NCBI GenBank assembly: GCA_013368315.1
Contig: JAACJM010000152.1
Location: forward strand, 62,001 to 126,000
Length of the DNA: 64,000 bases
Origin: Tetrapyrgos nigripes
Taxonomy: Eukaryota; Basidiomycota; Agaricomycetes; Agaricales; Campanellaceae
Reading direction: 5' to 3'
Shown: positions 23,790 to 35,337 of the stretch, piece after piece
Position numbering within the stretch: the first letter of the stretch is position 1
Layout of the letters: every line of letters starts with the position of its first letter
Notes under the pieces: model-generated
Told to the model about the DNA's origin: nothing
The model's input: the letters and a program-made list of their open reading frames with translations, nothing else
Databases searched by the model: none
Program-made: the position numbers and the translations under genes

Positions 23790-24085
23790 TTTCACGACTA
23801 CTTGGACACAACTACTTGGACACGCATGCTTGGACATGCCTACTTGGACACACTTACTTGGAGATGCCTACTTGGACAAGCTAACTTGGATATGCATACT
23901 TACCACGCCTACTTGAACATTCCTACCTGGACTACTTGGATATGCATACTTACCATGCCTACTTGGACACACTTACTTGGACATGCATTCCTACTGGCAC
24001 ACCTCTACTTGGACTTTACTACTCATACATCTGTACTTAGACTACTTGGAAATACAGTGTTCCCACTTGGATGCTCCTACTTAAC
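23790..24085 (+). repeat. TACTTGGACA minisatellite
   Basis: About twenty units of TACTTGGACAnnn with a 12-16 bp period and frequent variants (CACTTGGAT, TACTTACCA). A G-rich stretch with GAGGGG words follows at 24155-24240. Confidence 0.8.
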
Positions 24086-24329
24086 TTAGACAGACATACA
24101 AGGACACAAGAACTTACCCTCCCAAAGAGGAACTTGTAGTGAGAGATTTGGCTAGAGGAGGGGCAGGGGGTTGGGCAGGCTTTGGGGAGGGGAGGGGCAG
24201 GCTTTGGCCAGGGTTTGGCTAAGGGAGGGGAAGAGGAGAGACAGGAGAGAAATGTGTCTGCACTTAGCTTGATTGTATTTTCACTTCAGACTTTTTTCTG
24301 GGATTGACTTACATTGATAGTATTCTTTT

Positions 24330-24860
24330 TTTGTGGAATTGGAGTCCAACTCGCAGCTGGATGCTCAAATCATTCATGCTGTGCGCAGAGTACTTATATT
24401 GACCTGATTGAGATTTTGAGTAACACACAGCTGGACGCTCAAGTAGTTCATGCTGTGTGCACAGTAGTTAAATTCATAGTATTCATGTTCTACCTAGATA
24501 CAATGTACTTGAGCGTCACAAGTTGTAGCTAGATACAACCTAAGACGACTTGAGCATCGCAAGTTGTAGCTAGATACAACCTACGACGCTCAGGCCATTG
24601 CAATACTTATAAGTTTTTATCTCACCTACCAAACATCTGACGCTTTGGCCATCCAGATGTGCACGGACCCAGTGAACGCTTTGAGTGTTCTTATGATCCG
24701 TGCACTTATGGTTACAGAGAATGCAATACTGCATGAGCGACCAAGTCGTTCATGCAGTAGAGTACTTATAGTGTTTAACTTCATACAACATGAACGACTT
24801 ACGCATTCATATTGCAATGTAGAAGTAGTACTAGTACTTACCCAACATGAGGCAGAACTT
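24330..24860. repeat. Dyad-rich DNA including a 33-base perfect-stem palindrome
   Basis: Contains a tandem duplication at 24507-24590 (GTTGTAGCTAGATACAACCTA in each copy is itself a dyad) and a palindrome at 24727-24759 whose centre is CGACCAAGTCG, the same core as the dyads listed from 34.6 kb onward. Words GACGCTC and GAGCGTC alternate. Confidence 0.65.
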
Positions 24861-24939
24861 TAACTTAGGATAGCTTTAATCAAATTCTCCTGGACACTCT
24901 GTAATAGACGATGTACCGGTGAAGTGTGCAAATAAATTT

Positions 24940-26370
24940 TTTTATTCATCTAAGTACATTGAGTACTACTAAAAACGCTACTAAAAACAGGAACGGTGGT
25001 GAGAACCGGCCAGATCGGATTTGGACAGCATGTGAACGCTTTGCAAACCCAACCATCGTGTTTAGAGGGTTAGAAAGGCCTGGAATCGAGTCCGGGATGT
25101 CAAATTTTGGACCAGAGAGTAAGGAGAAGTGGGGATGGTAAGGGGGAGGAGGACCAGGTACGCACATAAGAAAGAAACAGTGTCGGACGACCTCAGCGTG
25201 GACTCCAGTGAGTGTTGAGGAGCCTAGAATGTAGGATTGGGTTGAGGAAAAGATGTATGCGAAGAAGTGAGTGTAGTGGAGGCAATATTGGATGAGGAGG
25301 AGAGGGCTTGTAGATTCACGAATTTTTGATGGAATAGTGCAAGTAGGGGGTGCGTTTGAATCGATTTATTAATTAGAATACGAATTTATTAAAGAGACAG
25401 CGAAAGCACCTGTCGTTCCGAAGTTATAGCCTGTTCAATAAACCCAAAAATGCGTGAATAAGCTATATCGCATCCGAATGGCATGCGACGGCTCCAAAAC
25501 CACTTAGATCGTGTTTGGAGAGTAAAATAACCCCCGAATAGAGCTTTGGACAAGGAGATTCTAAGCAGGGGGCGAGGAGGAATGGAGTTGTTCGGGGTGA
25601 GGAGGAGCGGGTATGCATCTTGAGTCCGGACGTCTTCGGATGGCTTCCAGACCAGCACCATCGTGTTCTTAGGATTCAATAACCCCAGATACGATTCAGG
25701 ATGAGGAGATTTTAGTGCGGGGTTGAGTAGTAGTAGTAGAAGCGGTAGGGAAGAGAGGGGATGGCGGGTGACGGGATATGAAGGGATTTGGACCAGCTAG
25801 TGACTTAATGCAATCGATTTTATTAGTAGAATAAGACTGTAAAGAAATTGAAGCGAATGCACCTCGCTTTCAGAAGTTACAACTAATGCAAAATCTCAGA
25901 AATCCCAAAAAGTCGAAAACTGACATAGCGTATCCGGCAGCCATTTGGGGTCTTTGAAATTGTGACCATCGGATTTGGAGGGTTAAAGAACACTAGAATC
26001 CAGTCCGGAGTGAAGCGATTTGGGCGGAATGTCGAGGAGGTGTGTATGTAGTAAGGGGGAGGGGGGAGGGATGGCGGACAACGCAATTCTGACGGAATAG
26101 GACAAGTTGGGGGCTCTATATAATCTCTTTTGTGAGGGGAATCCAACGGTATCAAAATCAAAACGAACGGATGTCGCGGTCAAAAGTTATGTCCAATTTA
26201 AAAACTACAAAATGCGAAAAAACTCCATATCGGATCCGGCCAAGACGCAGAGGCTTCTAGAGCATTACTATCGAATTTGGAGGGTCAAATAATGATAGAA
26301 TTGAGTCCATCATGAGGTGATTTGGTAGGAAGGACGAGGAGGAGTGGATATTGGATTTGGGATGAGGAGG
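24940..26370 (-). repeat. Roughly 450-bp repeat family, array 1 (minus orientation)
   Basis: Degenerate copies of the unit described at 35338-37080, in reverse. Anchors resembling CGAGTCCGG lie near 25087, 25540, 26000 and 26305, with GTTTGGAGGG-like words just before and GAGGAGG runs after. Open frames here are by-products of the repeat. Confidence 0.65.
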
Positions 26371-26746
26371 AGCAGGCCAGTGAAATAACAGCTACAACTA
26401 TCCAGAGACTGCTGTCTACTGGATAGATGTCTAGAATGGCATGAGATACAAGGGAGAAGGCGGCAGGAATCCCCAAGCTTGAAACACAAGCTGGCAGTGA
26501 ACTAGAACTACCTCCAGGGACAGAGAGACAAGTCTAGATCACACCAGAATGTTCCACAACGCTTGAGGGTTAAGAAGAACTATAAAGAGAATATAATCCG
26601 GGGACTGCTGTCCTCCGGATAACAGAGTTGTTCATCTTGAGGGCGGGCCTGATGACGGTGAAGAAGAAAGGAAGATTGATGATGTTGGCATCAACGCCAG
26701 AGGCGTTAATGGCGTGAATGACTAAGTCGGACGCGTACAAAACATA

Positions 26747-28373
26747 CAGTGGGTCAAAAAATTGTCCACATGTTTCGCATTTTTGGAAAGATTGCCAATT
26801 TAAGCAATACTGAGTAGAGATATTAAAATGTGGTCAGTGATGGGCAGAAAGCCCTTGATAAACGCTACAATATTCTGTCTGTTTTGTCTTATTTGGCTTA
26901 AAACTCATGGAGATATGACTGATTTAAAATGGTATGTCATTTGGACAATTTTTTGACATGCAAGTGAAAATACAGAAAGTGCTAGCTCAGTACTTGGTAT
27001 GCCCTCCTTTGGCCTTCAACACAGCCTCAATCCTTCTAGGCATGCTCCTGATCAATTTCTGACAATCTTCTTCTGTGATTTCATCCCACTTTTCAGCTGC
27101 TCTGTCCCATATTTCCCAAACTCCAGAGGGTGCTGTGTCATATCCATTGAGCTTGTGTTTGAGGGTTGTCCAGAGGTGTTCAATGGGGTTCAGGTCAGGA
27201 GATTGAGCAGGCCAGCTCATGCAATGGATGTTGTTGTCTTCAAACCACTTGGTGGCCAGTTTTGACTTGTGTTTAGGATCATTGTCTTGCTGAAAAATGG
27301 CCACCTCTGGATCAACACCCAAAATATCCATGCTCTCCAGAAGGTTGTTCTCCAAAATGTCCACATACTGCTCTGCATTCATCCTGCCCTCCACCTCTGC
27401 CATGTTTCCAACTCCTTCCCACCCCATACATCCCCACACCATGATATTTCCTCCTCCAAATTTGACTGTTTCCACCACATTTCTCTCTCCCAAGGATTCA
27501 CCCTTCCTCCCCCACACATACTGCTGTCCATCTGACCCATATCGATTGATTTTAGTCTCATCTGACCAAATAACCCTTTTCCAGTCATCCACAGTCCAGT
27601 TTCTGTACTTCTGTGCAAAGTTTAAACGAGCCTTCCTGTGAGCTGCAGTGAGTTTGGGCTTCTTCTTCGTTTTAGATGTGTCCACATCATGCCTGAGAAG
27701 GGAATTTCGAATGGTTTGGGTGGAGACAGGTTGGTCAAGGAGGGGATTGATGTTTCTGGCCACTTCTGTAGCATTTTCAGCTTTGCCAGTGTTGATTTGT
27801 TGGATAGCAGCACGTTCATCAGTGGTAGACAGCTTTCTAGGACGCCCTGCTTGATGGTTCTCCTTGTCAGGATACATCTCTTTGGCCAGAGAAGCAATCT
27901 TTGACTTGGATACCCCAGTTTTAGCAGAGATTTCCCTGGATGAAGCAGAAGTTTGGAGGAGAGAGAGGATATTGTCTTTCTGGGTGGATGTGATGGGTCT
28001 CATGATTTGATGAGGGCTATAGAACAACTGGATGCCCTTATATATGGTCCAGCTGGCAGCTATGATATCATTATGATGTAGCCATTGCATCATTGTACAA
28101 CTCCACTTATGATGTCATCTATGAGACATCACATAGTTACAATACTGATTTTGAAGTGGCAACTCAAAAAATTGTCCAAATGACATACCATTTTAAATCA
28201 ATCATATCTCCATGAGTTTTGAGCCAAATAGGACAAATAAAACAGATTATTGTAGCTCTTATCAAGGGCGTTCTGCCCATTACTGACCACATTTCAATAT
28301 CTCTACTCAGTATTGCTTAAATTGGCAATCTTTCCAAAAATGCGAAACATGTGGACAATTTTTTGACCCACTG
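26747..28373 (-). mobile_element. Tc1/mariner-like element, 1627 bp, complete
   Basis: Terminal inverted repeats of 210 bp (26747-26956 and 28164-28373) begin CAGTGGGTCAAAAAATTG and are flanked by the TA target duplication at 26745-26746 and 28374-28375. The transposase frame between them is uninterrupted. Each TIR opens with TCAAAAAATTGTCCA and closes with its reverse complement. Confidence 0.95.
26987..28003 (-). CDS. Tc1-family transposase (DD34E), intact, 338 aa
   Basis: The ATG at 28003 (MRPITSTQKD) is chosen because helix-turn-helix homology starts there; the frame stays open up to 28093. Residues 10-110 hold two HTH regions typical of paired-like Tc1 DNA binding (ASSREISAKTGVSKSKIASLA, then VSTQTIRNSLLR), with GRPRKLS between them as the AT-hook-like linker. 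The catalytic triad is visible as WSDET, FQQDNDPKH and SPDLNPIEHLW, with 34 residues between the second Asp and the Glu. It cuts and pastes the element at TA sites. No stop, frameshift or missing catalytic residue is seen, and the TIRs are close to identical, so the copy may be recently active. Confidence 0.95.
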   Translation of the reverse strand: MRPITSTQKDNILSLLQTSASSREISAKTGVSKSKIASLAKEMYPDKENHQAGRPRKLSTTDERAAIQQINTGKAENATEVARNINPLLDQPVSTQTIRNSLLRHDVDTSKTKKKPKLTAAHRKARLNFAQKYRNWTVDDWKRVIWSDETKINRYGSDGQQYVWGRKGESLGERNVVETVKFGGGNIMVWGCMGWEGVGNMAEVEGRMNAEQYVDILENNLLESMDILGVDPEVAIFQQDNDPKHKSKLATKWFEDNNIHCMSWPAQSPDLNPIEHLWTTLKHKLNGYDTAPSGVWEIWDRAAEKWDEITEEDCQKLIRSMPRRIEAVLKAKGGHTKY

Positions 28374-28377
28374 TACT

Positions 28378-28935
28378 CTCATTTTTACGCACATTCAAGT
28401 ACACCAGACAAGTACTCTACGCCTAAAGCGTTGAGTACTTCACTTTAAGTGTCCAGGTATGTACTCGATGCTCAAAGCGTAGAGTATAACACTGGACACC
28501 AGACAAGTACTCTACACTCAAAGGGGAGAGTACTTTACTTTAACTGTCCAGCTATGTACTCTACGCTTTGAGCGTAGAGTACTTGGCTTGTGTCGAGTGA
28601 TATAGTCTATGCTTTGGGCATAGACTACATTACTTGACACTTAAAGTGGAGTATTCTACGCCCAAAGTGTAGAGTACTTGTCTGGTGTCCAGTGATATAC
28701 TCTACGCTTTGAGTGTAGAGTACATACCTGGACACTTAAAGTGAGGTACTCAATGCTTTGGGCATAGAGTACTGGTCTGGTGTCTAGTTATGTACTCTAC
28801 ACTCAAAGCATAGAGTACTTGGCTTGTGTCGAGTGATATAGTCTATGCTTTGGGCATAGACTACATTACTTGACACTTAAAGTAGAGTACTTGTTTATTC
28901 TCCAGTGATATACTCAACGATTTGAGCGTTGAGTA
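28378..28935. repeat. Array of about ten short hairpins
   Basis: Repeated dyads of the type TACTCTACGC-TTTGA-GCGTAGAGTA every 50-60 bases, separated by spacers such as CTGGACACTTAAAGTG and TTGTGTCGAGTGATA. Arms vary together (CTATGC/GCATAG, CTACGC/GCGTAG, CTCAACG/CGTTGAG), so pairing is kept. It starts directly after the Tc1 right end. Confidence 0.85.
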
Positions 28936-29383
28936 ATTCTCTACACACCTTCAGTTTCGTTGAGTCCCAAATAGGAAGGTTGATACCATTGCGTTCCGAT
29001 TGCCTATTTTGGACTCAAAAAAATTCCGGCTTCTTTAGTAGCCGGTCCGAGGCTCAAGCTACACATCTCGGTTGGAAGCAGACAAGTCTAAGTATTCCAT
29101 GTACTACTCTACCCTTTCACACTGTATTTACTATAATCTAAGCACCCAGATAAATGCACAACGCATCCTATCAGCTCTGAAGGACACGGTGAACGACTCA
29201 GGAAACTCACTTTTAAATGCCCTTCCCCGTAATCGTCAAACTTAAGCCCCAAGTCCCGGCTGTAAGAAATCGATTACAGCATTCAGAGACTGGTGGTTAA
29301 TATCAAAATGATAGAAAGAAGGGAAAGAGGAACGTACTACAGGTCCAGTGCTTTATCGTATGTTCTCCATCATCATATCTCGC

Positions 29384-30211
29384 TGTATGCCTCCTGTTAA
29401 GTTCACCAATCCTAAGCCCGGTGGACCTTGTGGCTGTGACCACTTCCCAGAAATGCAGTGGTCACAGCCACATGGTCCACCAACGCACTCGTTGCATTCA
29501 GGAAGAACTCAGCCCTTCAAATCCTACATGGTGAACTTTTTTCTATCCGAGATCGTTTTTCCTAAATACGCCAAGAGGTATCCAGAGAAGTTGACCACTT
29601 CTGGGGGATTTGGCGGAAAAAAGGAGGAACTTGACAACCAGAGACTGTGGCGGATATCGAGCGTCAATTTTCCTCTTTTTGTACAACAAGGAATGGAGTA
29701 TATGAAGAGGGAAAAGGCTTGGGAGCCTTTGACATTCCAACTTTGCTGATTTGGAGGCTTGGTGTGAACCTGACGGCAAGACGCAGGCGGAGATGTACGG
29801 GGTAGAAAGGGGAATGGAACCGGAATTAAGTGGAGATGAGGCTGATATGAAAGATGCGGAATAGGGTCCTACAAGAAGGCACGGATAGGGAGGTAACAGC
29901 ACATGAAGATGACGAGTACAGGCTATACAAGCGGTTTTGGGACAAGGGAGTCGCTAAACGGTGTCGTCGACGAGGAACAAGTAAGCGAAGTCTGTCATGA
30001 AATCGAACGGAGCGTCACCGACTAAGTTTGTGAACTTGAAAAAGCATTGACCCGTGTTTTTCAAAGCCTCTGCGATCCTCCAAGTGTACTTGGGATATCG
30101 AGTTTGGATGTTTTGGAAGACAATGACAGCGGTCATTTTTGCGGTCTCGTTTACGCAGTGCTGAATCTGCGACAAGAAACGACTGAGGTTGGATTACACC
30201 CACACTAGAAA
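29384..30211 (+). pseudogene. Decayed hypothetical gene, basidiomycete-type
   Basis: Fragments in more than one frame look protein-coding: SVNFPLFVQQGMEYMKREKAWEPLT near 29670-29740, and, further on, a frame from 29969 reading VSEVCHEIERSVTD, a TAA stop, then LEKALTRVFQSLCDPP and HFCGLVYAVLNLRQE to a TAG near 30209. The mixture of stops and frame changes indicates a relic. I do not recognise a function. The minus-strand frame 29954-30175 overlaps the second block and is the alternative reading. Confidence 0.35.
29420..29481. repeat. Near-perfect 25-bp-arm hairpin, 12-nt loop
   Basis: Arms 29420-29444 and 29457-29481 pair with one mismatch. It lies inside an open + strand frame (29348-29749). 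Confidence 0.9.
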
Positions 30212-30219
30212 CATGATCA

Positions 30220-33000
30220 CCACAATTGTTTGCCTAGAACCTAGAATCTATTTAATATATGTATAGTGTCTGACGACTTCATCGTCCACGCTCTATCTCT
30301 CTGAAATTGATCTTCAGTAAGGATATGACAAGTTCAGATCTATTGAGCGAACAATTGTAACATTGTAACTAGCGTGAGGCCACATAAACTTGCTCCACAC
30401 CTTCACCAAACTTTCTGTGCACCAATATCCATAAATCCGAATCCCCAAATCCACATTCCCCCACGCAGTGAAGGTTCAGAATCCTCCACTTAACCTCCAG
30501 CGTCTGCTCTCGTCGTCAATTAACTACAAATCCAGCCCTCCCCGACTCTGCATAGGAGTGAAAAAGATGGGTAGTACTTCTTAGCTCAATACTTAGTACA
30601 TAAATATCGAAAAAAGACTCACCGGAGACTGAACGCCTTCATTAACTTGCTATATCCCAAATCTGAAATCTCCAAAACAAGCCCCAAAACCCCGCATGCA
30701 CCGCCGCACTCCATGTCCACAAAACTACCGTCGTCCACCCTTCATGTATCCCGACCGTTAACCCTTCCTATCTTTCTGTCCAGAGCCCAAATACAACCAA
30801 GAAAAAACCGAGAAACAAGTAATGAACCCATGCAAGTACTACTTGTACAGTAGTACTCTGCAACGAACTCGAATCGGGAGTGGGAACGGGGTAAACGGTG
30901 GACCATAACGATGAAGATGAGGCGGGGCCGGACGAGTCGTGGTGAAAGATGAGCTGCACTGTAGACGATACAAGTGAATAAACGGGATAATATAATGGTA
31001 TAGAAACATACCAATACCAATACCAGCGCCAACATCCATGCCCATGACAACAAGGTCCAAATCCGCAATCCAGAACCCAACTCCTAATCCCTAATACCAA
31101 ATCTGATGCCCCAAACCTACATTCCTGCATGCAGTTCAAGTTCACAGCACCATCCACCTCGCCTACAACGTCCGCCCTCCACATTTTGTCGTGAAATGAA
31201 TATAAAGAGTACGATTGAGGAAAGACAGCCGCCAACGGCGTCACAGCGTAGATGGAGCTGGAGAGAGAGGGAAAGGAAACCTCCGATGACACGGTAGGAG
31301 TTGGGCCAAAAGCAGAGAAGATGAAAGTAGAGGAGGAGGAGAGCCAAGCACTAAACGAAGCAAATTCGTTTGGCATAGGTACCGAAACAAATTCGGATAC
31401 CACGAGTGACCCTAAGAGCGTAGTAATGCCTTCAGCGAGTCGGGCAATGAGAGGAATACGGAACTCAAGTTGACGGATGATATGATGGGGGAACGCATTG
31501 AAGTTGAGAGAGCGGTTCGGAAAGGTGCACCGTAAGTGAAGCTGCCAAAAAGACGGATTAGGTGTTTGAAAATGAAAAAGGAAATAAATAAAAGTAGAAG
31601 AGCACACCTGGACCACCTTCTGCAGCCGCCTTTAGCTCAAGTAACCGGGGAGAAGGGGCTATGAGCCTATTGCTAGATCTACCCTCCAGGGACGGAGAGA
31701 CAAGTCTAGCTCTGCGAAGCCCCTTCTGTAACGGAACTCAATGGCTGGCAGGGCTGCGACGGTGCGCGTTTGCTATCCAGGCATGCTACGGCGAAAGAAA
31801 ACAACGAAAATTGAAGAGAACTCACCTGCGCGCCGGAGTCATCAGCAAACTCGCAACTGTATGGAAGGTATGGAGGGTATGGAGGGTATGGGGCCCATAC
31901 CTTTTCATACACATTTTGCCAAAATCTCGTCAAAATGTTCCATACATATTTTGTATGGAAGTATGGGTCAGTATGGGTTAGTATGGGTGTATAGACAAGG
32001 TAAGGACATTCTCAGTCTGACAAACCCTTGCCTTTGTGAAGCACGTAGTAGCTCTGCAGCGACCAAGCAGCAACTGATACGGATGTCATTGTCGTTAGTA
32101 ACAGGAAGTTGTCGATGACTCGCCATCACCATTGGAGGTTACAAGACTTAAATGATTCAGTAAGTTGAGTGCAGGAACGAGGAAGTACAAGAAATCAATA
32201 TCTGAATTGTAATCAAGAAAGTTGTACCTGTCGACGACGTTCACGATGAGCACTGGGCCTGGAGCGCCTTGTAGTTGTAGTGCCCGCAGTCGATGACCGT
32301 GAAGCGAGCGCCAAGAGGTGACGTGTCGCGGTCACGGGACTGATTTTAATCGGAGCTGGAAAATTTTCATGATCAAATCGACGCGAAAACGTTGGTTTCT
32401 CGCACCCTTTCTTTCCTCAACGACATCGTTACTCAGCGTTTCTTTTGCCCTCCACCTCTATCTCGTCCACTATACTGCACGTTCTGGGGCTGCGTCAAGT
32501 CTCTTCGTCAATCATTGTTGATCCTCAAGGGAAGTATGGAATGGAATGATTGAGGTTGTCTGCCGGTGTCCGTCTTCATGGTGAGTCGTCACATCTCAAT
32601 TCGTCCGCATCTTTAGCTGAGCTGCTATGTGTTCTTGCAGTATTTCATCTCTTTATAGCCCAGGTGTGTCATTCATCCTCATCTCTGTCCAGTTTATGAC
32701 TGACGCTGTCCCCTCTCAAGCTCTAGTTGTCATCTCGGGTTCTATCGTTGTATCTAGGTTCGTATTTTTTCGCTTTCCTGTTGTTCGCTACTGAAACATG
32801 TTCTTCCCTTAGCCTTTCGTCTATAGGAGCTGCATGACTGTGATTGGATGTCAGAATGTAGGAAGGTTGTGAGCGGTATTAGGCTTGACAACGGGTTAGT
32901 CAGTGGCTTGGTGTTCTGGAGGCATTCGGTTGATACATAGATGTTATGTTATGTACATAGTCTACTGCTGAATATATTTTTTTATCCCTCCTTCGCTTTA
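30220..33000. other. Intergenic, no gene supported
   Basis: Several open frames but no family signature. 31683-31709 is almost identical to 26511-26537 (27 bases, one mismatch). 31855-31985 contains a GGTATGG-rich tract with an inverted CCATACC partner. Confidence 0.4.
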
Positions 33001-33059
33001 GTATTGAGTGAGCAACAACAATGGCAATGCCGACGACGAAGGAACAGCAGTGGTGCATA

Positions 33060-33228
33060 GATCAGGTATGGATGTGGGTATGGCTGTGGGTATGGATGTG
33101 TATGGAATACCCTCATACCAGTTCCATACGCATGTATGGGATTTATGTACCCCCCCCTCTGCTCCATACACGTATAATTTGGTATGGGAGGTATGGTCCC
33201 ATACCTTCCATACCCGTTGAGAATTTGC
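33060..33228. repeat. GTATGG / CCATAC repeat in both orientations
   Basis: GGTATGG words at 33066-33110 and 33181-33200, CCATACC words at 33115-33130 and 33200-33226. Same composition as 31855-31985. Confidence 0.6.
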
Positions 33229-33366
33229 TGATGGTCAAAGATAACCCCCATGCCACTCCCCATACCCATAACCAATCGGACGCACTCTTCTCCACCCCCC
33301 GCCGCCATCCCCTGAGTGAGTCGAATGGGCACGTCGACACCCAGTCAACAGCACCACCCGTTGACC

Positions 33367-33424
33367 CCTACCTCGAATACCACCGGCCGAATGGCACCAT
33401 TCGGCCGGTAGTATTTGAGGTAGG
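33367..33424. repeat. 58-bp palindrome, copy 1
   Basis: Two 28-bp arms (33367-33394, 33397-33424) with two mismatches and a 2-base centre. Begins CCTACCTCGAATACCACC. Confidence 0.9.
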
Positions 33425-34121
33425 TGGTACGATTCCATGACCAACTCGAGCAGCAGGGAGACACCAAGGCAGCAGCAGCGAGAAAGCAAGCAGAACATTA
33501 CTCACCGGTTCCTAGTATGAATCAAAGCTCATAGAACTTTAAAGAGTCGAATCTGAGCATATCAAGCGCAGAGAAGCGCCACTGTTCACCAGCGGACCCG
33601 CATATCAAAAGCGGTTTCCTGTATATGCGGTCAAATTGGTCAACGCCTTTGCCAAACGACGAAAAACAACTTACTTTGAAGTTTGAGAAGGATCTTGAGG
33701 TGGCTTGAGGCGAGGGAGTGGTAGAGTCGAGGTCGTAGGCGGAGATGATGGTTCAGAAGCAAGAGAGGTTGTGACGTAACCGTCACTAACCCACCGAATA
33801 AACGCGATTCTCTTCTCTCCAAAACGGGAGGATCACACCAAGAAGGGATGCAGAGCTGACGCAACCTTTTGAGAAAGTGGTTGTCGGTCTGCGAGGGTTT
33901 ATATTAGATTGAAAGAGAAGAATAGAGGAGTAATATCATTTGTACAGTGCATGTAAGTGTAACTAGTTTACTTTACATACACACGACTATCTGTGTATCG
34001 TCAGTCTGGTTCAACGAGACTAAATTTACTTATAGTTGTACTGCCAAGGGTTTTTTGTATGACCTAAAATGGATCACCGTCAGACTTAACCCATGAAGAG
34101 GTACGGGATTGAAAAGCAACA

Positions 34122-34179
34122 CCTACCTCGAATACCACCGGCTGAATGGTGCCATTTGGCCGGTGGTATTCGAGGTAGG
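34122..34179. repeat. 58-bp palindrome, copy 2
   Basis: Same palindrome as 33367-33424 with 28-bp arms (34122-34149, 34152-34179), two mismatches and a 2-base centre. Surrounding sequence is not shared. Confidence 0.9.
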
Positions 34180-34617
34180 AAATGCGAAGTTGGTGGGGTA
34201 GGAGGAGAGCATAGTGATAGGAAGGAGGTCGGCCAAATGTTGATGAAAATACACAAGTCGGGTATGCTAGAGAATCATTGTGAGCAGGAGAATACGAATA
34301 TGTTTATGTTTAGGACAGGACAGGACATGCAAGGGATGTCCAGCATTCCAAATCTGCAATTTTTAAGTCAATCCGATTAAAACTCACTGAGATATTGAGG
34401 GGGAAACAGAAAAAAACCACCATGACATTATTGATGTGAATCAATGAGTAGATAGAGTATGAAGTATATACCTTTTTTATGCATAACCCATTAAATACTT
34501 TTGGTCCAGTGGACACTCCTAATCAATCCCTACATTTAGTATTCTACAATATATCTACACAAACATCTATACAGCAATTTTCTACCATAATTTTATGTAT
34601 ACACACGTCACAGAGTG

Positions 34618-35175
34618 TCTACGCACCCTTCGACCAAGTCGGAGAGTGTAGATACTCACTTGATACTCACTCTTTGTATACACATCTCGGAGTCTCTATA
34701 CACCCTTCGACCAAGTCGGAGAGTGTCTAGATACTCACCGCCGCGCCAAATATCGCGCACAGTCAGTCCCTTTCAACCAAGTCGAAAGTCCCACGCTGTG
34801 CCAAATATCGCGCAGAGTCCCTTTCGACTTGGTCGAAACTCCCACGCTGTGTCCAGTGTGCGTGCACACTCTTCGACCACGTCGGAGCGTGTGTATATAC
34901 ATCCTTTATGTGTATACACTCTCTTCGACCAAGTCGGAGAGTGTGCATAGACATAAATCAGTACAACATTTTTACGTGTATCCACACTCTTCGACCCAGT
35001 CGGAGAGTGTGTGTACTCATCACTAAGTATAAGTCAATTTATCTATCTACTCACTCTTCATATACACATCTCGGAGTGTCTACACACCCTTCGACCAAGT
35101 CGGAGAGTGTAGACATATATAATAAATAAGTATAAGTATAAAATAAGTATTCCACGATCCGACTTGGTCGAAGTG
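34618..35175. repeat. CGAC-NNN-GTCG dyad array 1
   Basis: About nine dyads at 34631, 34708, 34774, 34825, 34874, 34925, 34990, 35092 and 35160 (approximate centres of the core), in alternating senses (CGACCAAGTCG or CGACTTGGTCG and variants). Flanks share CACTCT/AGAGTG and TATACAC words, so longer hairpins form. Open frames here are repeat artefacts. Confidence 0.85.
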
Positions 35176-35337
35176 CTGTGCGCGGGAAAACCTGTGCCGC
35201 TCTTTTTTTCCTCAACCATCACCACCTCCAAAACCCGGACTCTCCCTCCTCCTCCTCCTGCACCAGCCAACCCATTCAACTTTGTGTTGTATGTGATCTA
35301 CATTGAATCTGGTTCAATGTAGCGGTGTAGTAGCATT

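Noticed and set aside
23598..23837. Proline-rich minus-strand proteins
   Set aside because: They translate the G-rich minisatellite.
26999..27904. Plus-strand frames across the Tc1 transposase
   Set aside because: Shadows of the minus-strand gene, which has the full catalytic signature.
28378..28935. CRISPR array
   Set aside because: Regular hairpins with spacers look similar, but the spacers also repeat, the stems vary, and the DNA is eukaryotic with no cas genes.
30768..31616. 282-residue minus-strand protein
   Set aside because: Long open frame, but composition is Ser/Trp/Tyr-rich without any domain, and the opposite strand is equally open.
34618..35175. Coding frames through the dyad array
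   Set aside because: Open frames exist on both strands because the repeat lacks stops in several phases; residue text repeats with the DNA unit.
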